DNA of 64,000 nucleotides. Origin: Amedibacillus dolichus DSM 3991 (GTDB lineage: Bacteria > Bacillota_I > Bacilli_A > Erysipelotrichales > Erysipelotrichaceae). Below the pieces are notes generated by a model. The model was given only the letters and a program-made list of their open reading frames with translations. It was not told the DNA's origin and ran no database searches. The number at the start of each line of letters is the position of its first letter. The first letter of the stretch is position 1. The translations under genes were made by a program, and so were the position numbers. This document shows, one piece after another, positions 35,047 to 44,888 of this stretch. The DNA lies in assembly GCF_000154285.1 (NCBI RefSeq), contig NZ_DS483478.1, forward strand, positions 124,001-188,000. The letters are read 5' to 3'.

Positions 35047-35850
35047 TTACTCCTTTATCCTAATTGCAATTTTCGTAATATAATCATCAGGCTGTGCAAT
35101 AAGAAATTCATTAAGACCTATTTCATAAGCATAACCGCTTAATTGCAAATGCTGCTTTTTGGCATATTCTAACAATTTGATATACATACTAGGAAGCCGA
35201 TCCCAGCTTCCTTTTATATATCCACATAAATAATGTCCACTGGGTTTATATGTACTATGAGATTGTTTAGAAAAAGCAGGAGAAAAAATACCATCATAGA
35301 TAGAAAAATCGTTTGCATAAAGTTTATCTAAAGAGATGTAGCTGCCAATTCCCATTCGTATCTGTTCCATGCTCCAATGCTCCTTGATGTAAACAAACAG
35401 CTGCGAAATATCTTCTTGAGCAAAGTCATACGGAAGGCATAAAATATCCTCTTGTGAACAATGTTCGATACGTATTTCCTGATCTCGTAAATTTTGACAG
35501 AATATTGCTTGTTCACGTTTTGCCTGTAAAACCTTCTTTGTACGCTTTAAGGACTCTATTGTATGCTCCAATTCCTCAATCTTGCAATCGGCAAGCTGTA
35601 AAAAAGACTTAGTATTCGGTTGTTTACGATAGGCAATGATTTCCTCAATGCTCATTGAAAGCTCCTTCAGCATGCGGATATATTCGAAATCAAGCCTTTG
35701 GGATAAATCATAATAGCGATACCCTGCTTCACTTTTGGTTTTAGGTGAAAAAAGCTTAATTTCATCGTAATAATGAAGTGTGCGTTTGTTTACCTCATGC
35801 AGCTTGGCAAATTGCGCAGTAGTTAGTGTCTTGATTTTCTTTGTTTTCAT
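35047..35850 (-). CDS. MerR-family transcriptional regulator with effector-binding domain
   Basis: The 267-aa protein has an N-terminal winged helix (LTTAQFAKLHEVNKRTLHYY, YRYYDLSQ), a coiled-coil linker (about 85-125) and a C-terminal domain of about 140 residues resembling GyrI/BltR-type ligand-binding domains. Such regulators sense toxic compounds and activate export or modification genes. ATG 35850 has AGAGGT upstream; an earlier in-frame start at 35892 would cover the operator. It is divergent from an acetyltransferase gene and probably controls both through the site at 35869. Confidence 0.88.
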   Translation of the reverse strand: MKTKKIKTLTTAQFAKLHEVNKRTLHYYDEIKLFSPKTKSEAGYRYYDLSQRLDFEYIRMLKELSMSIEEIIAYRKQPNTKSFLQLADCKIEELEHTIESLKRTKKVLQAKREQAIFCQNLRDQEIRIEHCSQEDILCLPYDFAQEDISQLFVYIKEHWSMEQIRMGIGSYISLDKLYANDFSIYDGIFSPAFSKQSHSTYKPSGHYLCGYIKGSWDRLPSMYIKLLEYAKKQHLQLSGYAYEIGLNEFLIAQPDDYITKIAIRIKE

Positions 35851-35868
35851 TGAAATACCTCTTGATCT

Positions 35869-35881
35869 TACAGTTACTGTA
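35869..35881. promoter_or_regulatory. Palindromic operator between merR-type and acetyltransferase genes
   Basis: TACAGT-T-ACTGTA, a perfect 6-bp inverted repeat, 18 nt upstream of the regulator start and 46 nt upstream of the acetyltransferase. A likely binding site for the MerR-type dimer. Confidence 0.55.
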
Positions 35882-35927
35882 TAGTTTATCATAGCTTACG
35901 ATAATAGAAAAGATAAGGAGTGAAACG

Positions 35928-36566
35928 ATGAAAATGCAATTTCGAGAATATAGGAAACAGGATTATCGAGATTTGGTGGAAATTATCAGAAAGACATGGC
36001 ATTACGATGAATTTTGCAGTCCGAAAACCGCCAATAAGCTTGCGAATGTATTTTTAAGCAGCTGTTTAACCAACTATACCTATTCAAGAGTAGTGCTTGC
36101 AGATGGCAAGGCTGCGGGTATTATTTTGGTGAATAATATCGCAAAGCATACTTGTTCAGCTATGGCTAGATTACGACAGCTGAAGGCATTAGCCACTTTG
36201 TATTGTTGTAAGGAAGGACGACAAGCAGCAAGAATCTTTGGTAGCGTCCATGGAATCGATCAGCATTTATTGGAAAAGAATCATAAACACTATCCGGCTG
36301 AGTTAGCACTTTTTGCGCTAAGTGATGCTTATCGGGGAAAAGGAATCGGTAAGCAATTGTTTCAAGCTGCCCTTGATTATATGAAGCAGGAAGGCTTAGA
36401 TAGCTTTTATTTGTTTACAGATACCAGTTGTAACTATGGTTTTTATGAACATCAGGGAATGAAACGCTGCTGTGAGCATGAGCATAGCTTTCATATGCAA
36501 GGGAAAGAGGCTGCTATGCGGTTTTTTATCTATGAATATCAATTAGAAAAGCAAACATTCACTTGA
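35928..36566 (+). CDS. GNAT-family N-acetyltransferase
   Basis: The 212-aa protein has an N-terminal MQFREYRKQDYRDL strand-helix and the acetyl-CoA loop YRGKGIGKQLF (about 140-150), followed by a Tyr/Phe-Tyr-x-x-x-Gly pattern (NYGFYEHQGM). It would acetylate a small molecule or protein in the cytosol. AAGGAG lies before ATG 35928. Divergent pairing with a MerR-type regulator suggests an inducible resistance or detoxification role; the substrate is unknown. Confidence 0.88.
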   Translation: MKMQFREYRKQDYRDLVEIIRKTWHYDEFCSPKTANKLANVFLSSCLTNYTYSRVVLADGKAAGIILVNNIAKHTCSAMARLRQLKALATLYCCKEGRQAARIFGSVHGIDQHLLEKNHKHYPAELALFALSDAYRGKGIGKQLFQAALDYMKQEGLDSFYLFTDTSCNYGFYEHQGMKRCCEHEHSFHMQGKEAAMRFFIYEYQLEKQTFT

Positions 36567-36670
36567 TAATACATGCGATATTGGAATATTTTTTTTGCTG
36601 CGAGTTGTATAGGATTTTTAAAATCAGCACAATATAAAGAAAGAATACTCACCACAAAATGATGAAAAAA

Positions 36671-36708
36671 TTTACAACCTATTTCACTGAGTGAATCATT
36701 TTTGTAAA
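36671..36708. repeat. Nested inverted repeat upstream of glgP
   Basis: Outer arms TTTACAA / TTGTAAA (36671-36677, 36702-36708) enclose a perfect palindrome TTCACT-G-AGTGAA (36683-36695). It could be an operator for glgP, or a terminator for the acetyltransferase gene. Confidence 0.45.
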
Positions 36709-36764
36709 TATCAAGTCATTTTGATTAAAACAATAGGATATGAGCTATCTGAAAATAAAAGGTG

Positions 36765-36793
36765 TTTACTCAAACATACAGATATTGTAAAAT
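36765..36793 (+). promoter_or_regulatory. glgP promoter
   Basis: TTTACT (36765-36770), 17-bp spacer, TAAAAT (36788-36793), 29 nt before the start codon. Confidence 0.6.
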
Positions 36794-36822
36794 GATAATT
36801 GCAGTGAAAGGGGTTTTTGATC

Positions 36823-39237
36823 ATGGCAAACGAATTCAAAAACAAAGATGAATTTATAAAAGAATTTAAAAAAAGAATCATTCGCCACTTTGGGTGTTCC
36901 ATTGAACGTGCTCATATTACAGAAAAATATATGATTTTAGGAGAAATGGTACGCGACCATGCAAGTGAAAACTGGAATTTGACAAAAGATGTCATTAGTG
37001 AAAAGCAGGAAAAACAAATGTATTACTTCTCAATGGAATTTTTGATGGGAAGATTGCTTACTAACAATTTAATGAATTTAGGTATTTACGATATCGTTAA
37101 AGAGGGCTTAGATGAACTTGGAATTGATATCAATGAGTTGGAGGAAATGGAAAGTGATGCCGGTTTAGGAAACGGCGGTTTAGGTAGACTTGCGGCATGC
37201 TTCTTAGATTCTCTTGCGTCCTTAAATCTTGCCGGACATGGGAATTGTATTCGTTATGAATACGGTTTGTTTAAACAGAAGATTGAACATAATGAACAGG
37301 TCGAAGTACCAGATAAATGGCTATCTCTAGGAAATGTTTGGGAAGTGCGTAAGCCAAAGCATTCCGTTGATGTGAAATTCGGCGGGCGTGTTGAAATGTG
37401 GATGGGAGAAGATGGAAAAGCAGTTGTTAATCATATTCCTAGCCTTGTTGTACGTGCAGTACCGTACGATATGCCGATCATCGGACAAAATACCGCAACT
37501 ACCAACACCCTTCGTTTATGGAGTGCCGAGGTTGCCGATGATGCTTGTGATGCATCTAGCTTAAATGAATATGTGAATGAGGTTCGTGAAATCTGTCGCA
37601 ATGTATATCCAGATGATTCTACGGAACATGGAAAGCTGTTGCGTTTAAAACAGCAGTATTTCTTTGTCAGTGCCGGTATTTATAACATTATCGAATCTCA
37701 TCTTCGTACGTATGGAAGCTTAGATAACTTTGCGGATAAGGTTGCGATTCAATTAAATGATACACACCCGGTATTATGTATTCCGGAGTTAATGCGTATT
37801 TTACTTGATGAATATCGTTTTGAGTGGGACGATGCATGGGAAATGACAAAGAAAACGATGGCATACACCAATCATACGGTATTAAGTGAGGCTCTTGAAA
37901 AATGGCCGGTGCAGTACGTAAGAGAATTGTTGCCACGTATTTATATGATTATCGAAGAAATCGACAACCGTTTTAAATATCATTTATCACATGATTTCGG
38001 ACGTCCGGATTTGATCGACAGCTGTGCGATTATCAAAGAAGGACAGGTACACATGGCGCATTTGGCAATTGTCGGTTCACATAGTGTGAATGGTGTTGCT
38101 GCTTTGCATACACGAATTTTAAAGGAAGATGTTATGAAAAGCTTTTATGAGCTATATCCGGAAAAATTCAATAATAAAACCAATGGTATTACCCATCGTC
38201 GTTGGCTGTTGCATTCCAATCCACAGCTAACGGATTTATTGGAAAAAACCATCGGTCCGCAGTTTAAAACCAATCCTGATAAATTAACGGATTTAATGCA
38301 GTATGTCGATGATGAAAAGCTGCAAACGCAATTTATGGAAGTAAAATTGGAGCGTAAAAAGATTTTAGCGGATTATATTAAAAAGACATTGAATATCGAA
38401 GTTGATATTCATTCGATTTTCGATGTGCAAGCGAAGCGTTTGCATGCCTATAAACGTCAGCTATTGAATATCTTGAATATTATGGATTTATATTTCCGTA
38501 TGAAAAATGATTCGAATTATCGCATTTATCCACGTACCTTTATTTTCGCAGCCAAAGCAGCTCCTTCTTATACCTTTGCGAAAGAGGTCATTAAGCTGAT
38601 TCATTGTGTTGCGGATAAAGTAAATAACGATCCGGAAATTTCTAAATATATGAAAGTTGTATTTATTCCGAACTACGGAGTCAGCATTGCGGAAATTTTA
38701 ATGAATGCCGCAGATGTTTCCGAACAGATTTCAACAGCCGGTAAAGAAGCAAGCGGTACCGGGAATATGAAGTTTATGATGAACGGAGCGATTACGTTAG
38801 GAACTATGGACGGTGCAAATGTGGAAATTGTCGAACGTGTCGGCTTTGAAAATGCAGAAATCTTTGGCTTACGTGCTGATGATGTCGCGTTGATTCGCAG
38901 AGAAAACTCTTATGATGTATGGCGTAAATATCATGAGAATGCCAATATTCATCGCATCATTGATGCTTTGACAGACGGTACTTTCTCATCAAATCCAAAT
39001 GATTTTAAGCTGATTTATAATGAATTGATGTTTAAAAATGATGAATATTTGTTGTTAGCTGATTATGATGCGTATGCACATGCACGTACAAATATCGAAC
39101 GGCGATATCAGGATAAGCGTGGTTGGGCTAAGATGTGTTTGATTAACATTGCCCAATCAGCATTCTTCTCAAGCGATCGCACAATTCGTCAATATGCAGA
39201 AGAAATCTGGAATTTGAAAGCAGTAGAACTAGATTAA
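36823..39237 (+). CDS. glgP: Glycogen/starch phosphorylase
   Basis: The 804-aa enzyme is full length for the family. It has GLGNGGLGRLAACFLDS early, the pyridoxal-phosphate-binding motif EASGTGNMKFMMNG with Lys650, and NGITHRRWL. It releases glucose-1-phosphate from glycogen or maltodextrins in the cytoplasm, which the phosphoglucomutase at 9762 can convert. ATG 36823 has GAAAGGGG at 10 nt. It is monocistronic, between its own promoter and the terminator at 39277. Confidence 0.97.
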   Translation: MANEFKNKDEFIKEFKKRIIRHFGCSIERAHITEKYMILGEMVRDHASENWNLTKDVISEKQEKQMYYFSMEFLMGRLLTNNLMNLGIYDIVKEGLDELGIDINELEEMESDAGLGNGGLGRLAACFLDSLASLNLAGHGNCIRYEYGLFKQKIEHNEQVEVPDKWLSLGNVWEVRKPKHSVDVKFGGRVEMWMGEDGKAVVNHIPSLVVRAVPYDMPIIGQNTATTNTLRLWSAEVADDACDASSLNEYVNEVREICRNVYPDDSTEHGKLLRLKQQYFFVSAGIYNIIESHLRTYGSLDNFADKVAIQLNDTHPVLCIPELMRILLDEYRFEWDDAWEMTKKTMAYTNHTVLSEALEKWPVQYVRELLPRIYMIIEEIDNRFKYHLSHDFGRPDLIDSCAIIKEGQVHMAHLAIVGSHSVNGVAALHTRILKEDVMKSFYELYPEKFNNKTNGITHRRWLLHSNPQLTDLLEKTIGPQFKTNPDKLTDLMQYVDDEKLQTQFMEVKLERKKILADYIKKTLNIEVDIHSIFDVQAKRLHAYKRQLLNILNIMDLYFRMKNDSNYRIYPRTFIFAAKAAPSYTFAKEVIKLIHCVADKVNNDPEISKYMKVVFIPNYGVSIAEILMNAADVSEQISTAGKEASGTGNMKFMMNGAITLGTMDGANVEIVERVGFENAEIFGLRADDVALIRRENSYDVWRKYHENANIHRIIDALTDGTFSSNPNDFKLIYNELMFKNDEYLLLADYDAYAHARTNIERRYQDKRGWAKMCLINIAQSAFFSSDRTIRQYAEEIWNLKAVELD

Positions 39238-39276
39238 ATTAAAAATAAGCTTGTTTTATTATGATGTAGTTAAAGC

Positions 39277-39310
39277 CTCCTTACTGAGTGAATCGGTAAG
39301 GAGTTTTTTT
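39277..39310 (+). terminator. glgP terminator
   Basis: Stem CTCCTTAC / GTAAGGAG (39277-39284 with 39296-39303), then seven T. The loop contains a 12-mer (ACTGAGTGAATC) also present in the palindrome upstream of glgP. Confidence 0.88.
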
Positions 39311-39602
39311 AGCTTATGGAATAACAAGGGAAGAATTTTGTTAAAAGGGAAAGTAAAATGTACTGAATAGAGGAAGCTATGGATTTTCTGTACAGTGATA
39401 TGGAATTTAAGAAAAAACATTTTTTTCAAATATTTTCCTTATTTTTACGTATTAGATATAGTGAAGGGAACTTCAAAGCAAAAGAAAGACCTAGAAAGGA
39501 GGAAAAAATATATGATATATCGAATTGAGAATGCTAGAAGGGTATGCTAAGCTTTACATAAAGTAAGATATTAAAAACACATAAAAAACGAGGAGGTGTG
39601 TG
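39311..39602 (+). other. Non-coding stretch before the Rpn-type pseudogene, with a possible 12-codon leader
   Basis: Mostly AT-rich with no clear gene. A 12-codon frame (39512-39550, MIYRIENARRVC) has a strong AAAGGAGG site and lies about 50 nt upstream of the nuclease start; it might be a leader peptide, but chance is not excluded. Confidence 0.3.
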
Positions 39603-40527
39603 ATGAAAAGTAAAGAAGTTTTAGCATCAGTGATTCATCATCAGGATAAACAAAAAGCATACGATCGTTATTGTAAAAGAATATTCAGCAATAAACAAAT
39701 CCTAGCAAGATTATTGAAGGAATATATTGCAGAGTATAAGACACTTTCGTTAAAAGAAATCATGAAATGCTTAGGGAATGAAAAAGAAGAGTATATCAGT
39801 AATCTCAACTTGGAGGACGAAAGCGTATTAGGCTCTTTGGTACGCTATGATATATTGTTTGTAGCGGATATTCCCAAGAGTGATAAGCAACAGATGATCA
39901 ATATCGAAATACAGATGAATGATCGACCCCGGATACCCGTTGCTAAAGCGAGCGGAATACTATTGCAGTCGATTGATCGTACGCCAGAAAGAATATAAGA
40001 AGATACAAAGGGTACATTCGATATGGCTGATGCAGGAATATGCAAATAGGAAAGAAGGAGTAGCGAATCATTACAGCATGAAAGAAGAATGCTTGGGAAA
40101 TAGAAGGAAGGAGAAAGCAGAGAATTATGGTATGATGCATATCTTCATGTTGTATCCGAAAGGAAAATATGATGCAAAGGATACAAGCTTTCAAAATTTG
40201 ATGAATGTATTGTTTAAGAATGAGCATAGTGTAGAGGAGAAGTTGGAGATATTGAGGAAGCAGTTTGGAATAAAGGTAACAGAAACGATGGAAGAGGAGG
40301 TAGAAGAAATGAGTCATATATGTATGTATTATGAGCAGGTAGGAGAAAAGCGAGGTATGCAGATCGGAAAAATTTTGACACAAACAGCAAATGTAGAAAG
40401 ATTGATGAAAAAGCAATTAAGCATGCAGGAAGCTTTTGAATTGCTTGGAATAGAGAAAGATATGCAAGAAAAGATCATAAAAAGAATTACGAATGATGAG
40501 AAAGCAACAAATGAAATAAAGCATTAG
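39603..40527 (+). pseudogene. Rpn-type PD-(D/E)XK nuclease (transposase-like), frameshifted
   Basis: The first frame (39603-39998, ATG after AGGAGG) encodes a PDDEXK-family transposase/Rpn N-terminus with YDILFVAD (Asp83) and INIEIQM (Glu102, Gln104), the expected active site. Just after QMND the frame is lost in a run of four C (39927-39930). Removing one C restores RPGYPLLKRAEYYCSRL and a continuous frame to 40527, giving about 308 aa. The C-terminal part has the usual charged helical tail. Rpn proteins promote recombination and some act in phage defence. A single-base insertion, real or a sequencing error, breaks this copy. Confidence 0.85.
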
Positions 40528-40713
40528 CTATTTTCGTAAGTGTAAATTGAATTGTGAGATGAAAGTGTATTGGATAATGAGAAGATATTGCCAATACACT
40601 TTTTAAGTATTTTAAAGCTATAACAATCCTATACATTATCTATTCTTTTCCTATGGTAATCCACCCTCAATATGTTAGAATAAAAAAGAGAAATAGAAAT
40701 TGAGGACAGTATA

Positions 40714-41595
40714 ATGAGGGAAAAAGTTAAACAATTAAAACATAATTACACACTGCGGTGTCTGTATTCATTTGTGATGGTAATACTCAGTGCCATGTTG
40801 CAGGCCTATGTTATTCAAGTTTTTATCACATCGAGTGGATTGTTATCCAGCGGATTTACAGGTTTAGCAATTCTAATCAATCGAATTACAGGACTATTTG
40901 GCTTTGAGCTTGATGTTTCCATGTTGATTATTCTATTAAATGTACCAGTGGCTTTGATGTGCTGTCGCAGCATATCCGTTAAATTCACTGTTTTTTCCAG
41001 TATTCAATTTATCAGTGCCTCTATCTTTTTAAAGCTATTTCAATTTCCCCCGCTCTTTGAAGACATCTTGTTAAACTGTATTATCGGTGGTGTATTATAC
41101 GGATTTTCGATTTTAATTGCTCTTGTCGGTAATGCAAGTACTGGCGGTACGGATTTTGTAGCACTTTATGTTTCTAATAAAATCAATAAATCTATATGGA
41201 GCTGGGTATTTGCCTTTAATTGTATCATGTTGATTATCTTCGGTGCAATGTTTAGCTGGGAAATGGCTGCTTATTCCATTGTATTTCAATATATATCCAC
41301 AAAAACAATTGATAGCTTCCATCACCGCTATGATCGTGTAACCCTGCAAATTACGACCGAAAAAGCAGAAGAGGTAGTTGATGCATATGTCGAAAATTAT
41401 CGTCATGGAATAACCGTTACCCCAAGCTATGGCGGATTTTCACGTAAAAAATATTATCTTTTACATACGGTGGTATCCTCTTATGAGGTGCGAGATATTA
41501 TTCAGCTATTGCGTGAAGCTGATCCGCAGGTCATAGTGAATATGACTAAGACCGAGAACTTCGTAGGTGGATTTTACAGTAAGAAAATCGAGTAA
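40714..41595 (+). CDS. YitT-family membrane protein with DUF2179 domain
   Basis: The 293-aa protein has five or six membrane spans, with the YitT signature (SSGLLSSGFTGLAILINR and GNASTGGTDFVALYVS), and a cytoplasmic C-terminal DUF2179 domain (about 205-290, ending FVGGFYSKK). The molecular role of YitT proteins is unclear; a transport role is often proposed. ATG 40714 has GAGGA upstream. It converges with degV across a shared terminator. Confidence 0.92.
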   Translation: MREKVKQLKHNYTLRCLYSFVMVILSAMLQAYVIQVFITSSGLLSSGFTGLAILINRITGLFGFELDVSMLIILLNVPVALMCCRSISVKFTVFSSIQFISASIFLKLFQFPPLFEDILLNCIIGGVLYGFSILIALVGNASTGGTDFVALYVSNKINKSIWSWVFAFNCIMLIIFGAMFSWEMAAYSIVFQYISTKTIDSFHHRYDRVTLQITTEKAEEVVDAYVENYRHGITVTPSYGGFSRKKYYLLHTVVSSYEVRDIIQLLREADPQVIVNMTKTENFVGGFYSKKIE

Positions 41596-41597
41596 AG

Positions 41598-41630
41598 AAA
41601 AAGATAGGCATATTAAACACCTATCTTTTT
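41598..41630. terminator. Two-way terminator between yitT-type gene and degV
   Basis: Perfect 11-bp stem AAAAAGATAGG / CCTATCTTTTT (41598-41608 with 41620-41630); the flanks work in both directions. Confidence 0.88.
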
Positions 41631-41643
41631 AAATGATTGCAAT

Positions 41644-42495
41644 TTAAGGAAGCGTTTTAAAATATTGAATTGCCTGGCAGCCTCTGCCGGTATGTACTCC
41701 GACAACACTGACCAATTTAATGATCTGATGTGTAGCATTTGGAAATGCTGCTTTTACCTTGTCCATATAATAATTCGCTTCCTCAAGGTCATCGGCATGA
41801 GCAACGGTAATCATATAATGATCGTCTTTTATTTCATTTTTCATATTGTTAATGACAACGTCCATAGCTTTATGCATCGTACGCACCTTATCCATGACAT
41901 CAATACGCCCGTTTGTTTCCTTGTTGATTTTTAAGATCGGTTTGATTTTCAACAAGCCGCCCAAGGTTGCGGCTAATGGGGTTAAACGACCACCGCGTTT
42001 CAAGTGCTGTAAATCGTTAGGTAAAAGAACCGTATTTGTGGAAGCGGCAATATCGTTTAATATTACCTTGATTTCGTCAATGCTCTTTCTTTCCTCAAAC
42101 AAGCGTTTAGCTTGTTTGATCATATATTCTTGCACGACTGCCGTTACGTAGCAATCTACATAATCAAATGCAATACCGATCGTTTCGGCACTTAGCTGCA
42201 TTGCATTGATCGTACCGCTTAAGCCACTGCAAATCGGAACAGCAAAAATCATATCATAGCCCTGTTCCTTTAAAGCGGTAAACAATTCTTCGATCTTGCC
42301 TAAGGAAGGCAAAGAGGTAGAAAGCATCTTTCCTTCTTCCATAAGCTTATATACATCATCAATACTTAAATCGACTAAATCCTGAAAGTTTTTATTATCA
42401 TAGCTGACTTGCAAAGGGACAGAATAAATCCCGTCTTGTTGCAATTCCTCGATTGTCTTTCCACAACCACTATCTGTTACAAAAGCAATTTTCAT
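41644..42495 (-). CDS. DegV-family fatty-acid-binding protein
   Basis: The 283-aa protein begins with the DegV motif AFVTDSGC and has TSLPSLG near 65, GLSGTINA near 95 and RGGRLTP in the lid region. DegV/FakB proteins bind fatty acids and present them to the kinase FakA for phosphorylation; no fakA gene is seen here. ATG 42495 is preceded by GGAGGA; an in-frame ATG at 42510 would contain that site. The pullulanase gene lies 76 nt upstream on the same strand. Confidence 0.93.
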   Translation of the reverse strand: MKIAFVTDSGCGKTIEELQQDGIYSVPLQVSYDNKNFQDLVDLSIDDVYKLMEEGKMLSTSLPSLGKIEELFTALKEQGYDMIFAVPICSGLSGTINAMQLSAETIGIAFDYVDCYVTAVVQEYMIKQAKRLFEERKSIDEIKVILNDIAASTNTVLLPNDLQHLKRGGRLTPLAATLGGLLKIKPILKINKETNGRIDVMDKVRTMHKAMDVVINNMKNEIKDDHYMITVAHADDLEEANYYMDKVKAAFPNATHQIIKLVSVVGVHTGRGCQAIQYFKTLP

Positions 42496-42571
42496 AGTTT
42501 GTTCCTCCATTAGATATTATAGCGTATTTCTTATAAAAAGTAATCTGCTTTATCATCTTTCTTCCTTGCTG

Positions 42572-44683
42572 TCATCGATGCAATATGATGGTACTGTATG
42601 GTTTGATGGTTAGCTTTTGAATGAGAATGTCCTCACTTTGTTCATTGTAAAATAAAAGTTGATAAGGAATATGGAAATCATATTCTAATGTATTGCCGGT
42701 TGGATTGAAAACAACGACCATATCATCAACCGTATCATATATATGATACAACAGTACCTGTCCTTCCAGGTTTACAAAAGAAACATACTTTTCGATTTCC
42801 TGCTTCGATGCATAGCGGAAGCATTTGTATTTACGTCGCAGTCGAATCAAAGCCTTGGTGCTTTCCACTAGCTGTCGATAGCGATCCTTACGCTCATAAT
42901 CAATATGATTGATTTCATCACTGGCATTATACGTATTCGCATGTCCGTGTTTTGTTCTAGCAAACTCTTGTCCACTGTGTAGGAAAGGCACACCTTGGGC
43001 GAGAAGCACTGCGGCATTTAGCATGATCTGGCGTTGAATCCGTATTTCACGCACATCTTCTTTGCAGCATTCATGCATCTTATCCCATGCGGTCATATTA
43101 TCATGGCACTCAACATAATTGATGGTATTGCTTGGATTGGAAAACAAAGGTTCGATTCCCTGTCCTAAGCAGCTTGCGGATAAGCAATCACGCATGATAT
43201 CGATTAAATACGTATCACCGGTACAATAGCCCTTGATATTTGCCTCATGTGTAGAGGTACGCCCCTTTACAACATCACGAAAGCGATCGGAAAATTGTGC
43301 TATATGTGGCATTTGGTATTGATTGTTTAAGCTTGCCCGGCGCTCCATATCTAAGAAGCTAGGCATATTCCAACCCTCACCATAGACCATAAAATTGGAA
43401 TTGATTGCACGACATTTTTCATATACCGCATTGATCGTAGCATAATCTAAGATTCCCATTAAATCGAAACGCAACCCGTCAATATGATAAGTTTTGGTAA
43501 GGTAGACACACGTATCAATAATGAATTTCGAGCACATTTTACGCGTGGAGTCGATATCATTTCCACAGAACGTGCCGTTTGAAAATTCGCCGTTGTCATT
43601 CATTTGAAAGTAATAATCGGGAACGACACAATCAAGGGAAGATGTATTTTTATCATATACATGGTTGAAAACCACATCTAAATTGATTCGAATGCCCTCT
43701 TTATGACAGCGTTCGATCAAAGATGTAAATTCCAACAGACGCTCGTAAGGGTTGTAAGGATCAGCGCAAAGACTGCCTTCGGGGGTACGATATTGTACGG
43801 GATCATATCCCCAATTATAATGGCGTTGAGGATACATCTCATCAACACTGCCAAAGTCCATGACCGGTAACAGTTGAACGTGGGTAATACCTAGGCTTTT
43901 TAAATATGAAAAACCGGTTTGCTTTGCCTTTGTTGTTTCATTTTCTTCTACAAATCCTAAAAAACGGCCGGCATTGGTTACTCCGCAGCCACGCTGTATG
44001 GTAAAATCACGGACACTGGCTTCATAGATGATGGCATCACAATAGGAATGCATTGTAGGAAGCGGATAGTCTTTTACCTTGATCTTTGCCAAATTTACGA
44101 TTGCACTGTAACGTGAATTTTCACATGATGCATAGCCATAAGGATCAATCGTTTCTGTCCATCTGCCATTTACCCTTACAAAAAACTTATACAGTGCATT
44201 TTCCAGATCCTCATGAACGCAATAGCGAAATACACCACGTTCCCTGCGCTGCATGTCATACGTATGGGTTATTTCATTCTTCGTTATTTCAAGTTTTACA
44301 CGATAAGCTGTCGGCGCCCATAAAGCAAAGCTAGTTTCTTCGATGTTGTACGTATAGCCGAGATCATTTCCATCATAGTAAAATTCGTCATCAAAACGCA
44401 TGGTTTTTACAATACCGCTGTATTGTAAAACCGTTGCGCGTGCATGTTCGTGAACAACCTCGTATTCATTTCCCATGATAATCTCGTCTTGTAGCTTTAG
44501 GGTATATTTATTATAGTTGTTCGGTAGTGTTTCGATGGTTTGAATAGGAAGATCAATGATGGTTCCTTTCGCATCTCGCATATAGAAATATTTGCTGTTG
44601 CCCTCATAGCTTAAACGATTCATATAGACTACAACTCGATGGTAGTCCTCTAAATATGCTTCATAATAGTCCTTTAATCGCAT
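42572..44683 (-). CDS. pulA: Type I pullulanase (debranching enzyme)
   Basis: A 703-aa GH13 enzyme with the type I pullulanase motif YNWGYDP. Catalytic residues are in DGLRFDLMGI (nucleophile Asp), VYGEGW (acid/base Glu) and VECHDN (Asp). N-terminal N-/CBM48-like domains precede the barrel. There is no signal peptide, so it probably debranches glycogen or imported maltodextrins inside the cell, complementing glgB and glgP. An extended -10 (TGA-TATAAT, plus-strand 44701-44709) lies so close that the leader would be only about 10 nt. It is followed by degV on the same strand. Confidence 0.95.
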   Translation of the reverse strand: MRLKDYYEAYLEDYHRVVVYMNRLSYEGNSKYFYMRDAKGTIIDLPIQTIETLPNNYNKYTLKLQDEIIMGNEYEVVHEHARATVLQYSGIVKTMRFDDEFYYDGNDLGYTYNIEETSFALWAPTAYRVKLEITKNEITHTYDMQRRERGVFRYCVHEDLENALYKFFVRVNGRWTETIDPYGYASCENSRYSAIVNLAKIKVKDYPLPTMHSYCDAIIYEASVRDFTIQRGCGVTNAGRFLGFVEENETTKAKQTGFSYLKSLGITHVQLLPVMDFGSVDEMYPQRHYNWGYDPVQYRTPEGSLCADPYNPYERLLEFTSLIERCHKEGIRINLDVVFNHVYDKNTSSLDCVVPDYYFQMNDNGEFSNGTFCGNDIDSTRKMCSKFIIDTCVYLTKTYHIDGLRFDLMGILDYATINAVYEKCRAINSNFMVYGEGWNMPSFLDMERRASLNNQYQMPHIAQFSDRFRDVVKGRTSTHEANIKGYCTGDTYLIDIMRDCLSASCLGQGIEPLFSNPSNTINYVECHDNMTAWDKMHECCKEDVREIRIQRQIMLNAAVLLAQGVPFLHSGQEFARTKHGHANTYNASDEINHIDYERKDRYRQLVESTKALIRLRRKYKCFRYASKQEIEKYVSFVNLEGQVLLYHIYDTVDDMVVVFNPTGNTLEYDFHIPYQLLFYNEQSEDILIQKLTIKPYSTIILHR

Positions 44684-44700
44684 GTTCTATCACCATTCTT

Positions 44701-44709
44701 ATTATATCA
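44701..44709 (-). promoter_or_regulatory. Extended -10 promoter of pulA
   Basis: Read on the minus strand, TGA-TATAAT, 17 nt upstream of the ATG. No -35 box is seen. Confidence 0.45.
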
Positions 44710-44833
44710 AATTTTTGCCGTTGAGCGTGGGTATTTTTATTTTGCATGACTTGAAGATCAAATATGAGAAGTGGCTTTGCGGAAGCAGTGATGATGATGA
44801 ATGGGAAAATGCTTGTCAAAGCAATCAAGTCTT

Positions 44834-44879
44834 AAAGAAAAAGTCTTGAATGACCTATTCATGAGGAAATGCAAGACTT
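44834..44879 (-). terminator. Terminator of the DUF2871 gene
   Basis: On the minus strand, stem AAGTCTTG / CAAGACTT (plus-strand 44872-44879 with 44841-44848), followed by TTTTTC. Confidence 0.7.
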
Positions 44880-44888
44880 ATGTTAAAC

